From GCA-2708415 sp964351905 (lineage in GTDB: Bacteria; Pseudomonadota; Alphaproteobacteria; Micavibrionales; Micavibrionaceae), in contig CAYGPG010000002.1 in NCBI GenBank assembly GCA_964351905.1, positions 56,680 to 120,679 on the forward strand: a stretch of 64,000 nucleotides of DNA, in the 5' to 3' direction. The position numbers and the translations under genes were made by a program. The notes below the pieces were generated by a model. It saw nothing but the letters and a program-made list of their open reading frames with translations, searched no databases and had not been told where the DNA came from. This document shows positions 16,339-25,042 of the stretch, one piece after another. How positions within the stretch are numbered: the stretch's first letter is position 1; each line of letters opens with the position of its first letter.

Positions 16339-18132
16339 ATGAAAGGTGCACCCCGTTCCGACCAATTTGATGATATTTATTTTTCGACCAACGATGGTTT
16401 GGCGGAAACAAAGCACGTGTTTTTGGATGGGAATGACTTGCCCGCTGCGTGGCAGGGACGTGATAGCTTTGTTATTGCCGAGACAGGCTTTGGCACGGGG
16501 TTGAATTTTTTGAGTGCTTGGAAGTTGTTTGAGCAAAATTCTAAGCCGCATCAGACGCTAGATTTTATCTCCGTTGAAAAATATCCTTTAACGCCTGACT
16601 TTATACATGACGCATTGCAGCCTTGGGCGGATTATTTTGACGGACGTTTAGACATTTTAGTAAAAAAATATCCCTTGCGCATTGCTGGATTTCATCGCGT
16701 GAAGATTAATTCTCAAATTACGTTGACGCTTCTTTTTGATGATGTGGAAGATGCTTTAACTGAATTAGACGCATCAGTTGATTGTTGGTTTTTGGATGGT
16801 TTTACACCCACCAAAAATCCACAAATGTGGAGCAATCAAGTTTTTGAGCAAATGGCACGATTGTCGAAAAAGGATGCAAGCGTAGCGACATTTACGGCGG
16901 CAGGTGATGTGCGTCGTGGATTGGAAACTGTTGGCTTTGATGTTCAAAAAATAAAAGGCTTTGGGCAAAAGCGTGAAATGATTGTTGGGCGTTTTTCTAA
17001 GGATACGGTCACGCCAGAGAAGAAGAAAGTTAAAACGGTTGCGATTATTGGGGGTGGTTTGTCGGGGACGGCCTGTGCCTATACATTGAAACAATATGGA
17101 TTTGAACCAGTTATCTATGAAGCGGCAGATCATTTGGCAGCGGGGGCGTCAGGCAATTCGACTGGCTTTTACAATCCGCGTTTTACGGCGCAACGTGATC
17201 CTATTTCGAATTTCTTTGCCCCTGCTTATGCGCAGTTTGCGAGGTTAGCGGAAGAAGTTGGCGAGAAAATTCAACATCATGGTTGTGGTGCTTTGCATTT
17301 GATCAATACGCCAGAAAAAGAAAAACGGTTTAAAGGTTTAATTGAAAAATGGGGGTGGCATGAAGATTATGCCAAAATTTTGATACCTGAAGAGACGAGT
17401 GAGATTGCAGGTATAGAGATTGAAACGAGTGCCTTATATTTGCAAAATTCTGGTGGTGTTAATCCACAACAAGTATGTGAATTTTATGCGAAAGATATTG
17501 AGGTTCGTTATAACGCAAAAATTGAAAGCCTTGATGATTTAAAAGAAGATGCGGTTATTATTTGTAACGCGGCGGCGGCAAAAGAATTTGATGTTTTAGA
17601 TTGGCTACCGCTAGAAACAGTGCGGGGGCAGGTGAGTATTTTAGGCTCAACGGCAAAAACCGAAAACTTAAAATGTAATATTCATTATGGCGGTTATTTA
17701 TCAGCGAACCAAAATGGTGAGCATATGTGTGGTGCGACATTTCAAAAATGGCATGACCATACGGATGTGATTGAAGACGATCATGCGCGTAATATTGAGG
17801 TTTTAAAATCAAATCTGCCTTTGTTAAAAGAGAGCGATTTAAACGCTCATTCGGGGTGGGCGGGTTTACGAACGGCATCACAAGATCGCTTTCCGGCTAT
17901 TGGTCCTGTGCCTGACACGGATAATACCTATGTTGCGACGGCTTTTGGCTCGCATGGACTAGTGGGGTCAATCATGGGGGCGCATTATTTGGCAGATTGC
18001 CTGCGCGGCGGCCCAAAATGCCTACCCATAATGAGTGTTAACGCATTGAAACCACAACGTTTTTTGGATCGGGCGCGCAAGAAAGAGCAAAAGAAAGGTC
18101 AAATTCGTACAAAAACTGCGTCATCAGAATAA
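16339..18132 (+). CDS. mnmC: Bifunctional tRNA mnm5s2U biosynthesis enzyme MnmC
   Basis: A fusion of about 597 residues. The N-terminal methyltransferase (MnmD) carries the SAM motif ETGFGTGLNFLSAW and the DCWFLDGFTP strand. The C-terminal FAD oxidoreductase starts with IIGGGLSGTACAY and continues with GASGNSTGFYNPRF. Together they convert cmnm5s2U to nm5s2U and then mnm5s2U at the wobble base of certain tRNAs. I prefer ATG 16339 (MKGAPRSDQ) over the TTG at 16297, because homologues begin near the PRSDQFDDIYFS segment. It is transcribed divergently from the M3 peptidase gene, with 57 bases between starts. Confidence 0.93.
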   Translation: MKGAPRSDQFDDIYFSTNDGLAETKHVFLDGNDLPAAWQGRDSFVIAETGFGTGLNFLSAWKLFEQNSKPHQTLDFISVEKYPLTPDFIHDALQPWADYFDGRLDILVKKYPLRIAGFHRVKINSQITLTLLFDDVEDALTELDASVDCWFLDGFTPTKNPQMWSNQVFEQMARLSKKDASVATFTAAGDVRRGLETVGFDVQKIKGFGQKREMIVGRFSKDTVTPEKKKVKTVAIIGGGLSGTACAYTLKQYGFEPVIYEAADHLAAGASGNSTGFYNPRFTAQRDPISNFFAPAYAQFARLAEEVGEKIQHHGCGALHLINTPEKEKRFKGLIEKWGWHEDYAKILIPEETSEIAGIEIETSALYLQNSGGVNPQQVCEFYAKDIEVRYNAKIESLDDLKEDAVIICNAAAAKEFDVLDWLPLETVRGQVSILGSTAKTENLKCNIHYGGYLSANQNGEHMCGATFQKWHDHTDVIEDDHARNIEVLKSNLPLLKESDLNAHSGWAGLRTASQDRFPAIGPVPDTDNTYVATAFGSHGLVGSIMGAHYLADCLRGGPKCLPIMSVNALKPQRFLDRARKKEQKKGQIRTKTASSE

Positions 18133-18169
18133 AAACTCGTGATATAATCAAAAGAAACGGGTTCTTTTC

Positions 18170-18331
18170 ATGAAAATAAAACACTTCTTAAAATCAGAAA
18201 ATGGCGCAACAGCCATAGAATATGCGCTAATTGCCACTGGGATATCCCTTGCCATTGTTCTTGTTGTTTTTGCGTTCGGTGAACAGATTGCTGATCTGTA
18301 TGACGGTCTTGCAACTTTGCTTGCGGGCTAA
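18170..18331 (+). CDS. flp: Flp/Fap-type IVb pilin
   Basis: A 53-residue prepilin. MKIKHFLKSENG is the short basic leader, GATAIEYALIA is the hallmark start of mature Flp pilins (cleavage after Gly-12, Glu at mature position 5), and a hydrophobic helix ISLAIVLVVFAFG follows. Flp pilins are exported by Tad systems and mediate adhesion. No tad or cpa gene is nearby, so the assembly machinery must be elsewhere or this copy is a lone paralogue. It sits between mnmC and the sugar-phosphate transferase gene. Confidence 0.9.
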   Translation: MKIKHFLKSENGATAIEYALIATGISLAIVLVVFAFGEQIADLYDGLATLLAG

Positions 18332-18343
18332 TAGATTTAATTC

Positions 18344-19402
18344 ATGATGGAATCACAATTCTTAGCGATCTTTCTGGTCGGCTTTATCATTTCTCTATTT
18401 CTTATGCCTGTGGGTATTTGGTTGGGTCATAAGTTTGGCTTGGTGGATACGCCAGGGGGGAGAAAAAAGCATAAGGGACCTGTTCCGTTGGTCGGCGGAT
18501 TAATCATTATCCCCATCTTTTCTTTGCTTGTTTATTTTTCAGGTCTTTATCAGATAATGCCACTTTTCCCTTTATTAGGAGGGATATTCTTTCTTCTTAT
18601 GATGGGGGCCGTGGATGATAAATACCATATTCCACCATGGGGACGGTTTGTTACGCAAATTTGGCTGGCTTGTTACATCGTTATTTTTTCAGGGGCAGAG
18701 ATTGAAAATTTAGGTAATCTTTTTGGTTTTGGTGATGTGCATTTAGGATGGTTTGCCAAAGCCTTTTCTGTCACCTGTTTAGTGCTACTCATGAACGCTC
18801 TCAACATGATGGATGGCCTTGATGGGCTAGCCAGTGGATTTTCTTGTGTCGCCTTAGGATGGTTGATGGTTGCGGCTTTACAATCGGGGTTAATGCCTTC
18901 CTTTTGGGCGATGGCTTTTTTGATAGCGCCGTTATTTGGCTTTCTTGCCTATAATATTCGCCATCCTTTGAGGCAAAAAGCGAGCATTTTTTTAGGTGAT
19001 GCAGGATCGTTATCTTTGGCGTTATTGTTAGGATGGTTTGCTATTCACATGGCGCAAGATACAGATCAACCTGCGGCGATTCCTGCGGTAGTGATTATCT
19101 GGATTATGACGGTGCCGATCATGGATACGTTTGCGATTTTCTTTACCCGCATGCGACAAGGGCGAAGCCCGTTTGAAGCAGATCGTTTGCACCTTCATCA
19201 CAAATTAATTGACCGTGGTATTGAAACAAAATATGCAACGCCTTTAATTCTAGCAGCTGCTGCTGTGACAGGTGGTATTGGATATTTGGGGATACAAATT
19301 GGTATTCCAGAATATGTTTTGCTTTATAGCTGGTCAGCTATTTTAGCGGTTTATACGGCGTATCGTTTGAAATATGCAAAACAAAATATACCGCAAAATT
19401 GA
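18344..19402 (+). CDS. Undecaprenyl-phosphate sugar-1-phosphate transferase, WecA/TagO type
   Basis: A 352-residue polytopic membrane protein with about ten or eleven hydrophobic segments. It has the family's Asp motifs MGAVDDKYH and NMMDGLDGLASG, the FLGDAGSLSLA motif, and the cytoplasmic HLHHKL motif (RLHLHHKLIDRG). It would transfer a HexNAc-1-phosphate from a UDP-sugar to undecaprenyl phosphate, the first step of O-antigen or related polymer synthesis. The WecA/TagO type fits better than MraY because of the HLHHK motif. It follows the flp pilin gene by twelve bases. Donor sugar not determined. Confidence 0.9.
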   Translation: MMESQFLAIFLVGFIISLFLMPVGIWLGHKFGLVDTPGGRKKHKGPVPLVGGLIIIPIFSLLVYFSGLYQIMPLFPLLGGIFFLLMMGAVDDKYHIPPWGRFVTQIWLACYIVIFSGAEIENLGNLFGFGDVHLGWFAKAFSVTCLVLLMNALNMMDGLDGLASGFSCVALGWLMVAALQSGLMPSFWAMAFLIAPLFGFLAYNIRHPLRQKASIFLGDAGSLSLALLLGWFAIHMAQDTDQPAAIPAVVIIWIMTVPIMDTFAIFFTRMRQGRSPFEADRLHLHHKLIDRGIETKYATPLILAAAAVTGGIGYLGIQIGIPEYVLLYSWSAILAVYTAYRLKYAKQNIPQN

Positions 19403-19512
19403 TTATTCTTTATAAAAACAAAATTTCTTCACTTTTAGGTGAACATTCTGACATGGTTGGTTGTTATAGTGTTGTAGAGTAAGAAATTAACATTAACGAA
19501 AAAGGAAATACT

Positions 19513-19827
19513 ATGAAGAAATTATTATTATTAGCTGCGTTTGGTGTTGCTGTATCTACTGCGCCTGCAATTGCGGGTCACCATGAAGGTATGGGCGATA
19601 AAAAACATAAAATGTTTGAGAAACATGACACAAACGGTGATGGCATGATTTCCATGGATGAATATATGGCCAAAGCAAAAGCAAAATTTGCTGAAAAAGA
19701 TGTAAATGGCGATGGCATGATTTCTCAAGAAGAAGCCAAGGAAGCTAAATCTGAAAAGCGTGAGAAGTGGAAAGAAAAGCGCGAAAAAATGAAGGAAATG
19801 AAAACGGAAATGAAAGATTCTGAATAA
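19513..19827 (+). CDS. Secreted EF-hand protein
   Basis: A 104-residue protein with a Sec signal peptide (MKKLLLLAAFGVAVSTAPAIAG, predicted cut after AIA). Two canonical calcium loops follow: DTNGDGMISMDE and DVNGDGMISQEE. The C-terminal third is a highly charged Lys/Glu/Met helix. It would be a periplasmic or secreted calcium-binding or calcium-sensing protein. A strong ribosome site AAGGAA precedes the ATG. A bidirectional terminator follows. The partner is unknown. Confidence 0.85.
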   Translation: MKKLLLLAAFGVAVSTAPAIAGHHEGMGDKKHKMFEKHDTNGDGMISMDEYMAKAKAKFAEKDVNGDGMISQEEAKEAKSEKREKWKEKREKMKEMKTEMKDSE

Positions 19828-19851
19828 TCTTTTTTTAATATTATAATTTAT

Positions 19852-19881
19852 AAAAAGCCTGACAATGTTCAGGCTTTTTTA
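19852..19881 (+). terminator. Rho-independent terminator, usable from both sides
   Basis: The stem AAAAAGCCTGA and TCAGGCTTTTTT closes a short loop and ends in a T run on the plus strand. The complementary strand also gives a stem followed by T residues. It lies 25 bases after the EF-hand gene stop and touches the stop codon of the convergent trhO gene, so it can serve both. Confidence 0.85.
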
Positions 19882-20811
19882 TTGGTCTCCAGGAATGGTT
19901 TCGCCCGCTTGTTTCATTTGTTCGTGACGCATACGAAAAGATCTTGCACGTTCTGGTGTTAGCTTGTCGATACAATGGGGGCAAGACACACCTTTTTCGT
20001 AAGAGGAGGCTTCCGCGTCTTCTTGCGTTAAAGGAAAGCGGCAACCATAGCAAATTTGATAGGGGGCTTCTTTTAAATCTTGCCCGACGGCGACGCGGCG
20101 GTCGAAGACAAAACAATCCCCATCCCATTGGCTTTGCTCTGCAGGGACTTCTTCTAAATATTTTAAAATACCACCTTGTAGGTGATAAACTTCTTCAAAT
20201 CCATGGGCGAGCATATAGCTTGAGGCTTTTTCACAGCGGATACCGCCTGTGCAAAACATAGCGACTTTCTTTTGCTTTTTAGGATCCATGTTTTTGTGAA
20301 CATAATCTTTAAATTCAGTGAAGGTTTCAATTTTAGGATCAATCGCGCCTTTAAAAATGCCGACAGCTGTTTCGTATGTGTTACGGGTATCAATGAGAGT
20401 GACTTCTGGATCAGCGATAAGATCGTTCCAGTCTTCGGGCGTAACATAATCGCCTACAAGCTCCGTTGGGTTCGCCTCTGGTGCCTTCATCGTGATGATT
20501 TCTTTTTTCAAACGTACTTTGATACGACGAAAAGGGCGTTCGGACGCGTGAGAATATTTCAATTCACCTTTTGAAATACCCGCAATCTCATCGAGAAGTT
20601 TTATGAGTTTAGGAATGGCTTCCCCTTGCCCTGCAACGGTGCCGTTAATGCCCTCAGTAGCAATAAGGAGTGTGCCGCAAATGTCATTCTCATCACAGAG
20701 AGCTTTAATACGTTTTTGTAATTTGGGTAAGTCTTCAAGTGCCACAAAGCGGTAGAGTGCTGCAACAGTCCATTCTTCTTCCAATGCGGCATTTAATTCC
20801 TTATTTTCCAT
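19879..20811 (-). CDS. trhO: tRNA uridine 34 hydroxylase TrhO (rhodanese family, YceA)
   Basis: A 310-residue protein with an N-terminal acylphosphatase-like domain (GTLLIATEGINGTVAG), a central rhodanese domain with catalytic cysteine in FCTGGIRCEKAS, and a C-terminal segment with a CYGC and CPHC cysteine set. TrhO hydroxylates U34 of some tRNAs to form ho5U using oxygen. The length matches E. coli-type enzymes lacking long extensions. It is convergent with the EF-hand gene and shares its terminator. mnmC in this window acts on the same wobble position of other tRNAs. Confidence 0.93.
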   Translation of the reverse strand: MENKELNAALEEEWTVAALYRFVALEDLPKLQKRIKALCDENDICGTLLIATEGINGTVAGQGEAIPKLIKLLDEIAGISKGELKYSHASERPFRRIKVRLKKEIITMKAPEANPTELVGDYVTPEDWNDLIADPEVTLIDTRNTYETAVGIFKGAIDPKIETFTEFKDYVHKNMDPKKQKKVAMFCTGGIRCEKASSYMLAHGFEEVYHLQGGILKYLEEVPAEQSQWDGDCFVFDRRVAVGQDLKEAPYQICYGCRFPLTQEDAEASSYEKGVSCPHCIDKLTPERARSFRMRHEQMKQAGETIPGDQ

Positions 20812-21054
20812 GTGCCTTTATATACGGTGAATTCCTGCCAAATTCAATAAAAACTGTTTGAGGCACTATTTTGCAAAAAATAAACGATTAAGGTATTGAT
20901 TTAATTTAGTTTTATTATGAATATGCTTATTCGTTAATATGTTAATATTTTCCTCATGAATAATTAATAAAATCGTTGTATAATAGGGTTTGGAGCAACA
21001 TATTGTAATATTATTACACTGCCAGATTTTAATATGAAGGAACTATCTTAAAAC

Positions 21055-21070
21055 TGGTATGAATATTGCA
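21055..21070 (+). promoter_or_regulatory. Sigma-54 (-24/-12) promoter of the flagellin gene
   Basis: TGGTATGAATATTGCA matches the sigma-54 consensus TGGYRYRN4TTGCW at every defined position, with GG and GC spaced by ten bases. A start about twelve bases downstream would leave a short leader ending in the strong ribosome site GGGAAGG (21089-21095) before ATG 21101. Sigma-54 control of flagellin is established in Caulobacter and other bacteria. Confidence 0.8.
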
Positions 21071-21100
21071 AATTTTACCTATCATTGCGGGAAGGCATAA

Positions 21101-22690
21101 ATGGTAAGAGAAGTAGTCGTAGGCGCAGCAATCAAGAGTACGTTGACAAGCATTCAACGTAGTCGTGAACGCTTGGACGCGACATCAGAGCGTCTTGCCA
21201 CAGGTTTGAAGGTAAATCGCCCTATCGATCAACCTCAAAACTTTTTTCAAGCGTCTTACCTTCAAAATACAGCGACTGATTATACCAAGCTTTTGGATAA
21301 GATGGCGTTGGGTGTGCGTACCATTCAAAACGCAATCACGGGTGTTGAAACAATTGAAAGTATTTTAAGGCTTGCTGAGAATAAGGCTCTCGAAGCGAAA
21401 AGAGAATTAGAGCAAACAAGCTCTGCATTGCCGGATGCGATTTTAGCAAACGAGCCAGTTGGTTATTTCCGCCTGAATGATGCCAATGAGGCCGAGGCTG
21501 TAAATTTAGGAACTCTAGGCGCAGGAGGTAATGGTGTTTACACGAATGGTGTGACACAAGGTGATGAAATTTTATTTTATGGGGCAGGGGGATTGCCTGC
21601 AAAATTTGATGGTAACGGACAATATATTGCAGTACCCAATGATGACTCTATCAATACAAACGGACCATTTCCTGAGAGAACTGTTGAGCTTATATTCAAT
21701 GCTGAAACTGTTGGTGGACGTCAAGTTTTGTGGGAAGAAGGCGGGACAGTTAACAGCTTAAATATTTATATCGATAACGGGCAACTCCGCGTGAACGGTC
21801 GTACAACGAATGGTGGTGGATATGGGCCTTTTGACATTGCTGTTCCTATTCAAGCGGGTGTTTCTTACCATGTAGCTTTCACGCAAGATGGGCCTAGCGT
21901 CGCTAATGGTTTTAATGGAACTTTTAAGGGGTTCATTAATGGCGAACAATTTGGCGATACGCAAACAATCAATACGATTATAGGGAACCATCCAAATGAA
22001 AACGGAATTGGCGCTGTAAATAATAATGTTTATTTCCATGATGATGGTCCAGGCAATGCTCCGAGTCGTGGAGATGGGACATTCTCTTTTCATGGGCAAA
22101 TATCTGATGTTGCAATTTATAATTCAATCTTAACGAATGATGAAATTGAATTGCGCTATACAGCAACGTCCTTACCTATTTCAGAAGCGTTTCGTTTAGA
22201 TACTGTTGAGTTTTTAGAACAGATAGATAGCTTGGTTGAAGATACACAGTTTCGCGGTATCAATTTACTAGAGAATGAAGAACTGATTGTTGATTTCAAT
22301 CGTGATAACCGTAACAAATTGAAAGTTCAAGGATCTTCTTTCTCTGTTGAATCTTTGGGGTTAGACGATATTAATTACCAAAAGCCATCACAAGTTGAAG
22401 CGGCGATTCGTAATATTCAAAAAGCAATTAATCAGGTGCGAGAATTTGGGAGTTCTTTGGCGAATGATTTAAACATTATCCAAACACGTCAAGATTTTAC
22501 ACGGAATACGATTAATATTGCACAGTCTGGCGCGGATGATTTAATCGTTGCCGATCAAAATGAAGAGGGTGCAAATCTACTTGCAGAACAAACACGTCTG
22601 TCCCTTGCGACAACATCGTTAAGCCTTGCTAGCCAAAGCCAGCAGGCTGTTTTAACGATTTTTAATGCACCGGGGTTTGGTGGGTTTTAA
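21101..22690 (+). CDS. Flagellin with inserted LamG-type (concanavalin-like) domain
   Basis: A 529-residue flagellin-family protein. Residues 1-110 form the N-terminal D0/D1 helices (SRERLDATSERLATGLKVNR and a long coiled region). Residues 112-355 are a LamG/concanavalin A-like sandwich, marked by AILANEPVGYFRLND at its start, AKFDGNGQYIAVPND and finally GQISDVAIYNSILTNDEI. Residues 356-529 return to flagellin D1/D0 (TRQDFTRNTINIAQSGADDL). The lectin-like domain takes the place of the surface-exposed D2/D3 region. The C terminus extends past the usual VLSLL-type end with NAPGFGGF. No other flagellar gene is near. It has its own sigma-54 promoter, and its last four bases overlap the convergent helicase gene. 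Confidence 0.9.
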   Translation: MVREVVVGAAIKSTLTSIQRSRERLDATSERLATGLKVNRPIDQPQNFFQASYLQNTATDYTKLLDKMALGVRTIQNAITGVETIESILRLAENKALEAKRELEQTSSALPDAILANEPVGYFRLNDANEAEAVNLGTLGAGGNGVYTNGVTQGDEILFYGAGGLPAKFDGNGQYIAVPNDDSINTNGPFPERTVELIFNAETVGGRQVLWEEGGTVNSLNIYIDNGQLRVNGRTTNGGGYGPFDIAVPIQAGVSYHVAFTQDGPSVANGFNGTFKGFINGEQFGDTQTINTIIGNHPNENGIGAVNNNVYFHDDGPGNAPSRGDGTFSFHGQISDVAIYNSILTNDEIELRYTATSLPISEAFRLDTVEFLEQIDSLVEDTQFRGINLLENEELIVDFNRDNRNKLKVQGSSFSVESLGLDDINYQKPSQVEAAIRNIQKAINQVREFGSSLANDLNIIQTRQDFTRNTINIAQSGADDLIVADQNEEGANLLAEQTRLSLATTSLSLASQSQQAVLTIFNAPGFGGF

Positions 22691-24528
22691 GACGCTTTTT
22701 TAACGGCGCGCTTTGCAGCATTCTTCTTTGCTTTTCCACCAGCATAAGGTTTTTTACCTTTTTGTGGTGCGCCTTTAGGTTTGCCGCGTTGTGGTTTAAA
22801 AGCAGAACCTGTTTTCTTTTCGCCAAATTTAGGTTTGGATTTTCCTGCAGGCTTGCCTGATTTTGAAAATGGCTTATCTGAAGATTTTCCCTCTGGTTTT
22901 TTGCCCTCAAATTTCTTAAAGGGTTTCTTTCCACGGCTTAAAGGTTGCTCACCAGAAGCATCTTTTTTCTTGGTAAAATCTGTTCTTGGCTTGCTGGTTT
23001 TAAAGGGGCTTTTCTTATTGGTGTCTTTTTCTTCACGATATCCACGATCTTCACGTTGTGGATTTTGTGCAGAAAATTCGCCCTCTTGTTTTGGTGTACC
23101 ATCCCATTTGTGGTTACGGTTTGGGTTGCCTTGTTTTGGCTTATTATCATTATTGTATGATTTTTTCTTATCACCAAATGGCTTCTTTTTTTCACCGTAA
23201 GCAGGTTTATCGCCAAAGGTTTTCTTTTTACCCGCATAAGCAGGCTTATCACCAAAAGATTTTTTCTTTTCGCCGTAGGCTGGCTTATCACCATAATCTG
23301 GTTTATCACCAAATTTACCTTTATTTGCGCCGCCTGAACGAGGCTTGCCTTTAAAGTGTGCGGCGCCGCCACGGCTTGATTTACCACCGCCCATGCGCTT
23401 ACCTTTACCCTTCTTCTCAGGCGCAAAGCGGGGCTTCATATCTGGGTTCATGAGCAATTCAATCGCGTGCCATTTGCGTTCTTCTGTTGGTGTCACAAGC
23501 GATAACGCTTGGCCTTTTGCGCCTGCACGGGCGGTACGGCCAATACGGTGAATGAAGTCTTCTGGCACTTGTGGAAGATCATAGTTAATTACGTGTTCAA
23601 TGTGTGGAATATCCAAACCACGCGCCACAACATCCGTTGCGACAAGGATTTTAAATTTCATGTCACGGAATGTTTGGATAACGCGGGCACGACGGCTTTG
23701 TTTCATATCACCATTGATGGCTTGGGCTTCATGTCCTGCTTTTTGTAGACGTTTGGCCATGCGCTCCGTTCCGTGTTTTGTTTTCACAAAGATAATGATG
23801 GAACCCATACGCTTATCAAGCTCTTCCAAAAGCACATCGCCTTTTTCACCATCGGTGATACGCAAAATTTGCTGATCGATGTTATCAGAAGGATTAATTG
23901 TTGATCCCACGGCAATACGCTCTGGATTTTCAAGATACGCTTGTGACATACGCAAAATTTCTTTGGGTAGGGTGGCTGAGAACATCAATGTCTGACGCGT
24001 CTCTGGCAAGTAGGCGAAAATACGATCAAGCTGAACGCTGAATCCCATATCCAACATACGGTCTGTTTCGTCCAAAACAAGGAAGTCAGTTTGTCTTAGT
24101 TTTAATGTGCCGCGATCAAGGTGGTCATTAATACGACCAGGCGTCCCAACGACAAGGCGCGGACGTTTTTTAATTTGGTTGAGTTGTTTTTGCATGGAAT
24201 CGCCACCAATAAGGAAGGCTGTATTGATCTCTCCGCCTTTGCCCAAAAGTTGGTGCATGATGTCCATGATCTGTTTACCCAATTCACGCGTTGGCGTTAG
24301 AACAAGGGCACAGGCTTCTGGGTTGTTCATTAAGTGTTGAACAAGCGGAATGGCAAACGCGGCAGTCTTACCAGTTCCTGTTTGGGCTGTTCCCATAATG
24401 TCACGACCATCAAGGGCGAAGGGGATCGCTTGGGCTTGGATTGGTGTAGGCGTGTCATATTTCATGATCTCAAGTGATTTATTTAAGATCGGGTGTAGAT
24501 TTAATTCGTTAAAGCTTTTCATAGTCAT
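22687..24528 (-). CDS. rhlE: DEAD-box RNA helicase (RhlE type) with repetitive basic tail
   Basis: A 613-residue ATP-dependent RNA helicase. The core (about residues 1-370) has the Q motif PTPIQAQAIP, P-loop AQTGTGKT, PTRELG, TPGR, motif II as DETD rather than DEAD, SATLP, and HRIGRTARAG. The last 240 residues are disordered, Lys/Gly-rich and repetitive: around residues 405-455 a unit of the type FGDKPAYGEKKK recurs about five times. Such tails bind RNA nonspecifically. The first bases of the gene follow a leader of about 250 bases with no gene. It is convergent with the flagellin gene, overlapping by four bases. Confidence 0.93.
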   Translation of the reverse strand: MTMKSFNELNLHPILNKSLEIMKYDTPTPIQAQAIPFALDGRDIMGTAQTGTGKTAAFAIPLVQHLMNNPEACALVLTPTRELGKQIMDIMHQLLGKGGEINTAFLIGGDSMQKQLNQIKKRPRLVVGTPGRINDHLDRGTLKLRQTDFLVLDETDRMLDMGFSVQLDRIFAYLPETRQTLMFSATLPKEILRMSQAYLENPERIAVGSTINPSDNIDQQILRITDGEKGDVLLEELDKRMGSIIIFVKTKHGTERMAKRLQKAGHEAQAINGDMKQSRRARVIQTFRDMKFKILVATDVVARGLDIPHIEHVINYDLPQVPEDFIHRIGRTARAGAKGQALSLVTPTEERKWHAIELLMNPDMKPRFAPEKKGKGKRMGGGKSSRGGAAHFKGKPRSGGANKGKFGDKPDYGDKPAYGEKKKSFGDKPAYAGKKKTFGDKPAYGEKKKPFGDKKKSYNNDNKPKQGNPNRNHKWDGTPKQEGEFSAQNPQREDRGYREEKDTNKKSPFKTSKPRTDFTKKKDASGEQPLSRGKKPFKKFEGKKPEGKSSDKPFSKSGKPAGKSKPKFGEKKTGSAFKPQRGKPKGAPQKGKKPYAGGKAKKNAAKRAVKKAS

Positions 24529-24878
24529 ATCTTTCCATCCGCCCGTTTCAAGGGAGCAGATTGTAAATACGGATCACAATTTTTTGAGATGTGTTCCGAA
24601 AGGTTCATTTGGTTAAGCCACATGGCTTAATACTTCGATTGCATAATGATTTTCGAATAATGAACTTTTCAGGAAAGAGAGTCTAAAAACTCGTTTAATT
24701 TCCAAAGACTTCGTTTGTAGCAGGTAAGTCTTAAAAGCTCTATATAATGAGCATCATGTCAAACTAAGGCGGGTTATACAGGGGGCTGTGGATAAATGTC
24801 AAGGTAAATAAGTAAAATAGTCATTATACGTCATTGAAGCAGTACGAATATTTACATTTCTTCTGTACGCTACTAGTT
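24529..24878. other. Gene-free stretch upstream of rhlE
   Basis: About 350 bases with no credible coding frame on either strand. It probably holds the rhlE promoter and a long 5' leader, as is common for cold-induced helicases, but no clear -35/-10 pair at good spacing could be picked out. Two palindromic repeats follow between here and the uup stop. Confidence 0.5.
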
Positions 24879-24945
24879 GTCAACCTGAACTTGTTTCAGG
24901 GTCTATGGTTGAGGTGAAAAGATCCTGAAATAAATTCAGGATGAC
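24879..24945. repeat. Interspersed palindromic repeat (CCTGAA/TTCAGG type)
   Basis: The left part GTCAACCTGAACTTGTTTCA with GGGTC is mirrored by the right part GATCCTGAAATAAATTCAGG with ATGAC, and each half is itself a small palindrome around CCTGAA and TTCAGG. It is a different subfamily from the GTCATTGCGAGG elements. It lies in the 514-base gap between rhlE and uup. Confidence 0.85.
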
Positions 24946-24974
24946 AGAATTGAGCCTCTTAAACCTCATCAAAC

Positions 24975-25039
24975 GTCATTGCAAGGTTTATCCATGCAAT
25001 CCAAATACCATAGATTACACGGACAAGCCGTGTAATGAC
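24975..25039. repeat. Interspersed palindromic repeat (GTCATTGC type)
   Basis: GTCATTGCAAGG at the left is imperfectly mirrored by GCCGTGTAATGAC at the right, with inner arms TCCATGCAATCC and ATAGATTACACGG that are partly complementary. It ends three bases from the stop codon of the uup gene and may form its 3' hairpin. It is a degenerate member of the family seen at 8364 and 42651. Confidence 0.75.
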
Positions 25040-25042
25040 GGT

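Noticed and set aside
16282..16551. Ninety-residue N-terminal extension of the M3 peptidase
   Set aside because: The extension is not family-like and would overlap mnmC; ATG 16281 gives the normal length.
20880..20910. CtrA-like TTAA pair before the flagellin
   Set aside because: The spacing is nine bases instead of seven.
20987..21006. Possible second sigma-54 site GG-N10-TG upstream of the flagellin
   Set aside because: The -12 dinucleotide is not GC and the match is poor compared with the site at 21055.
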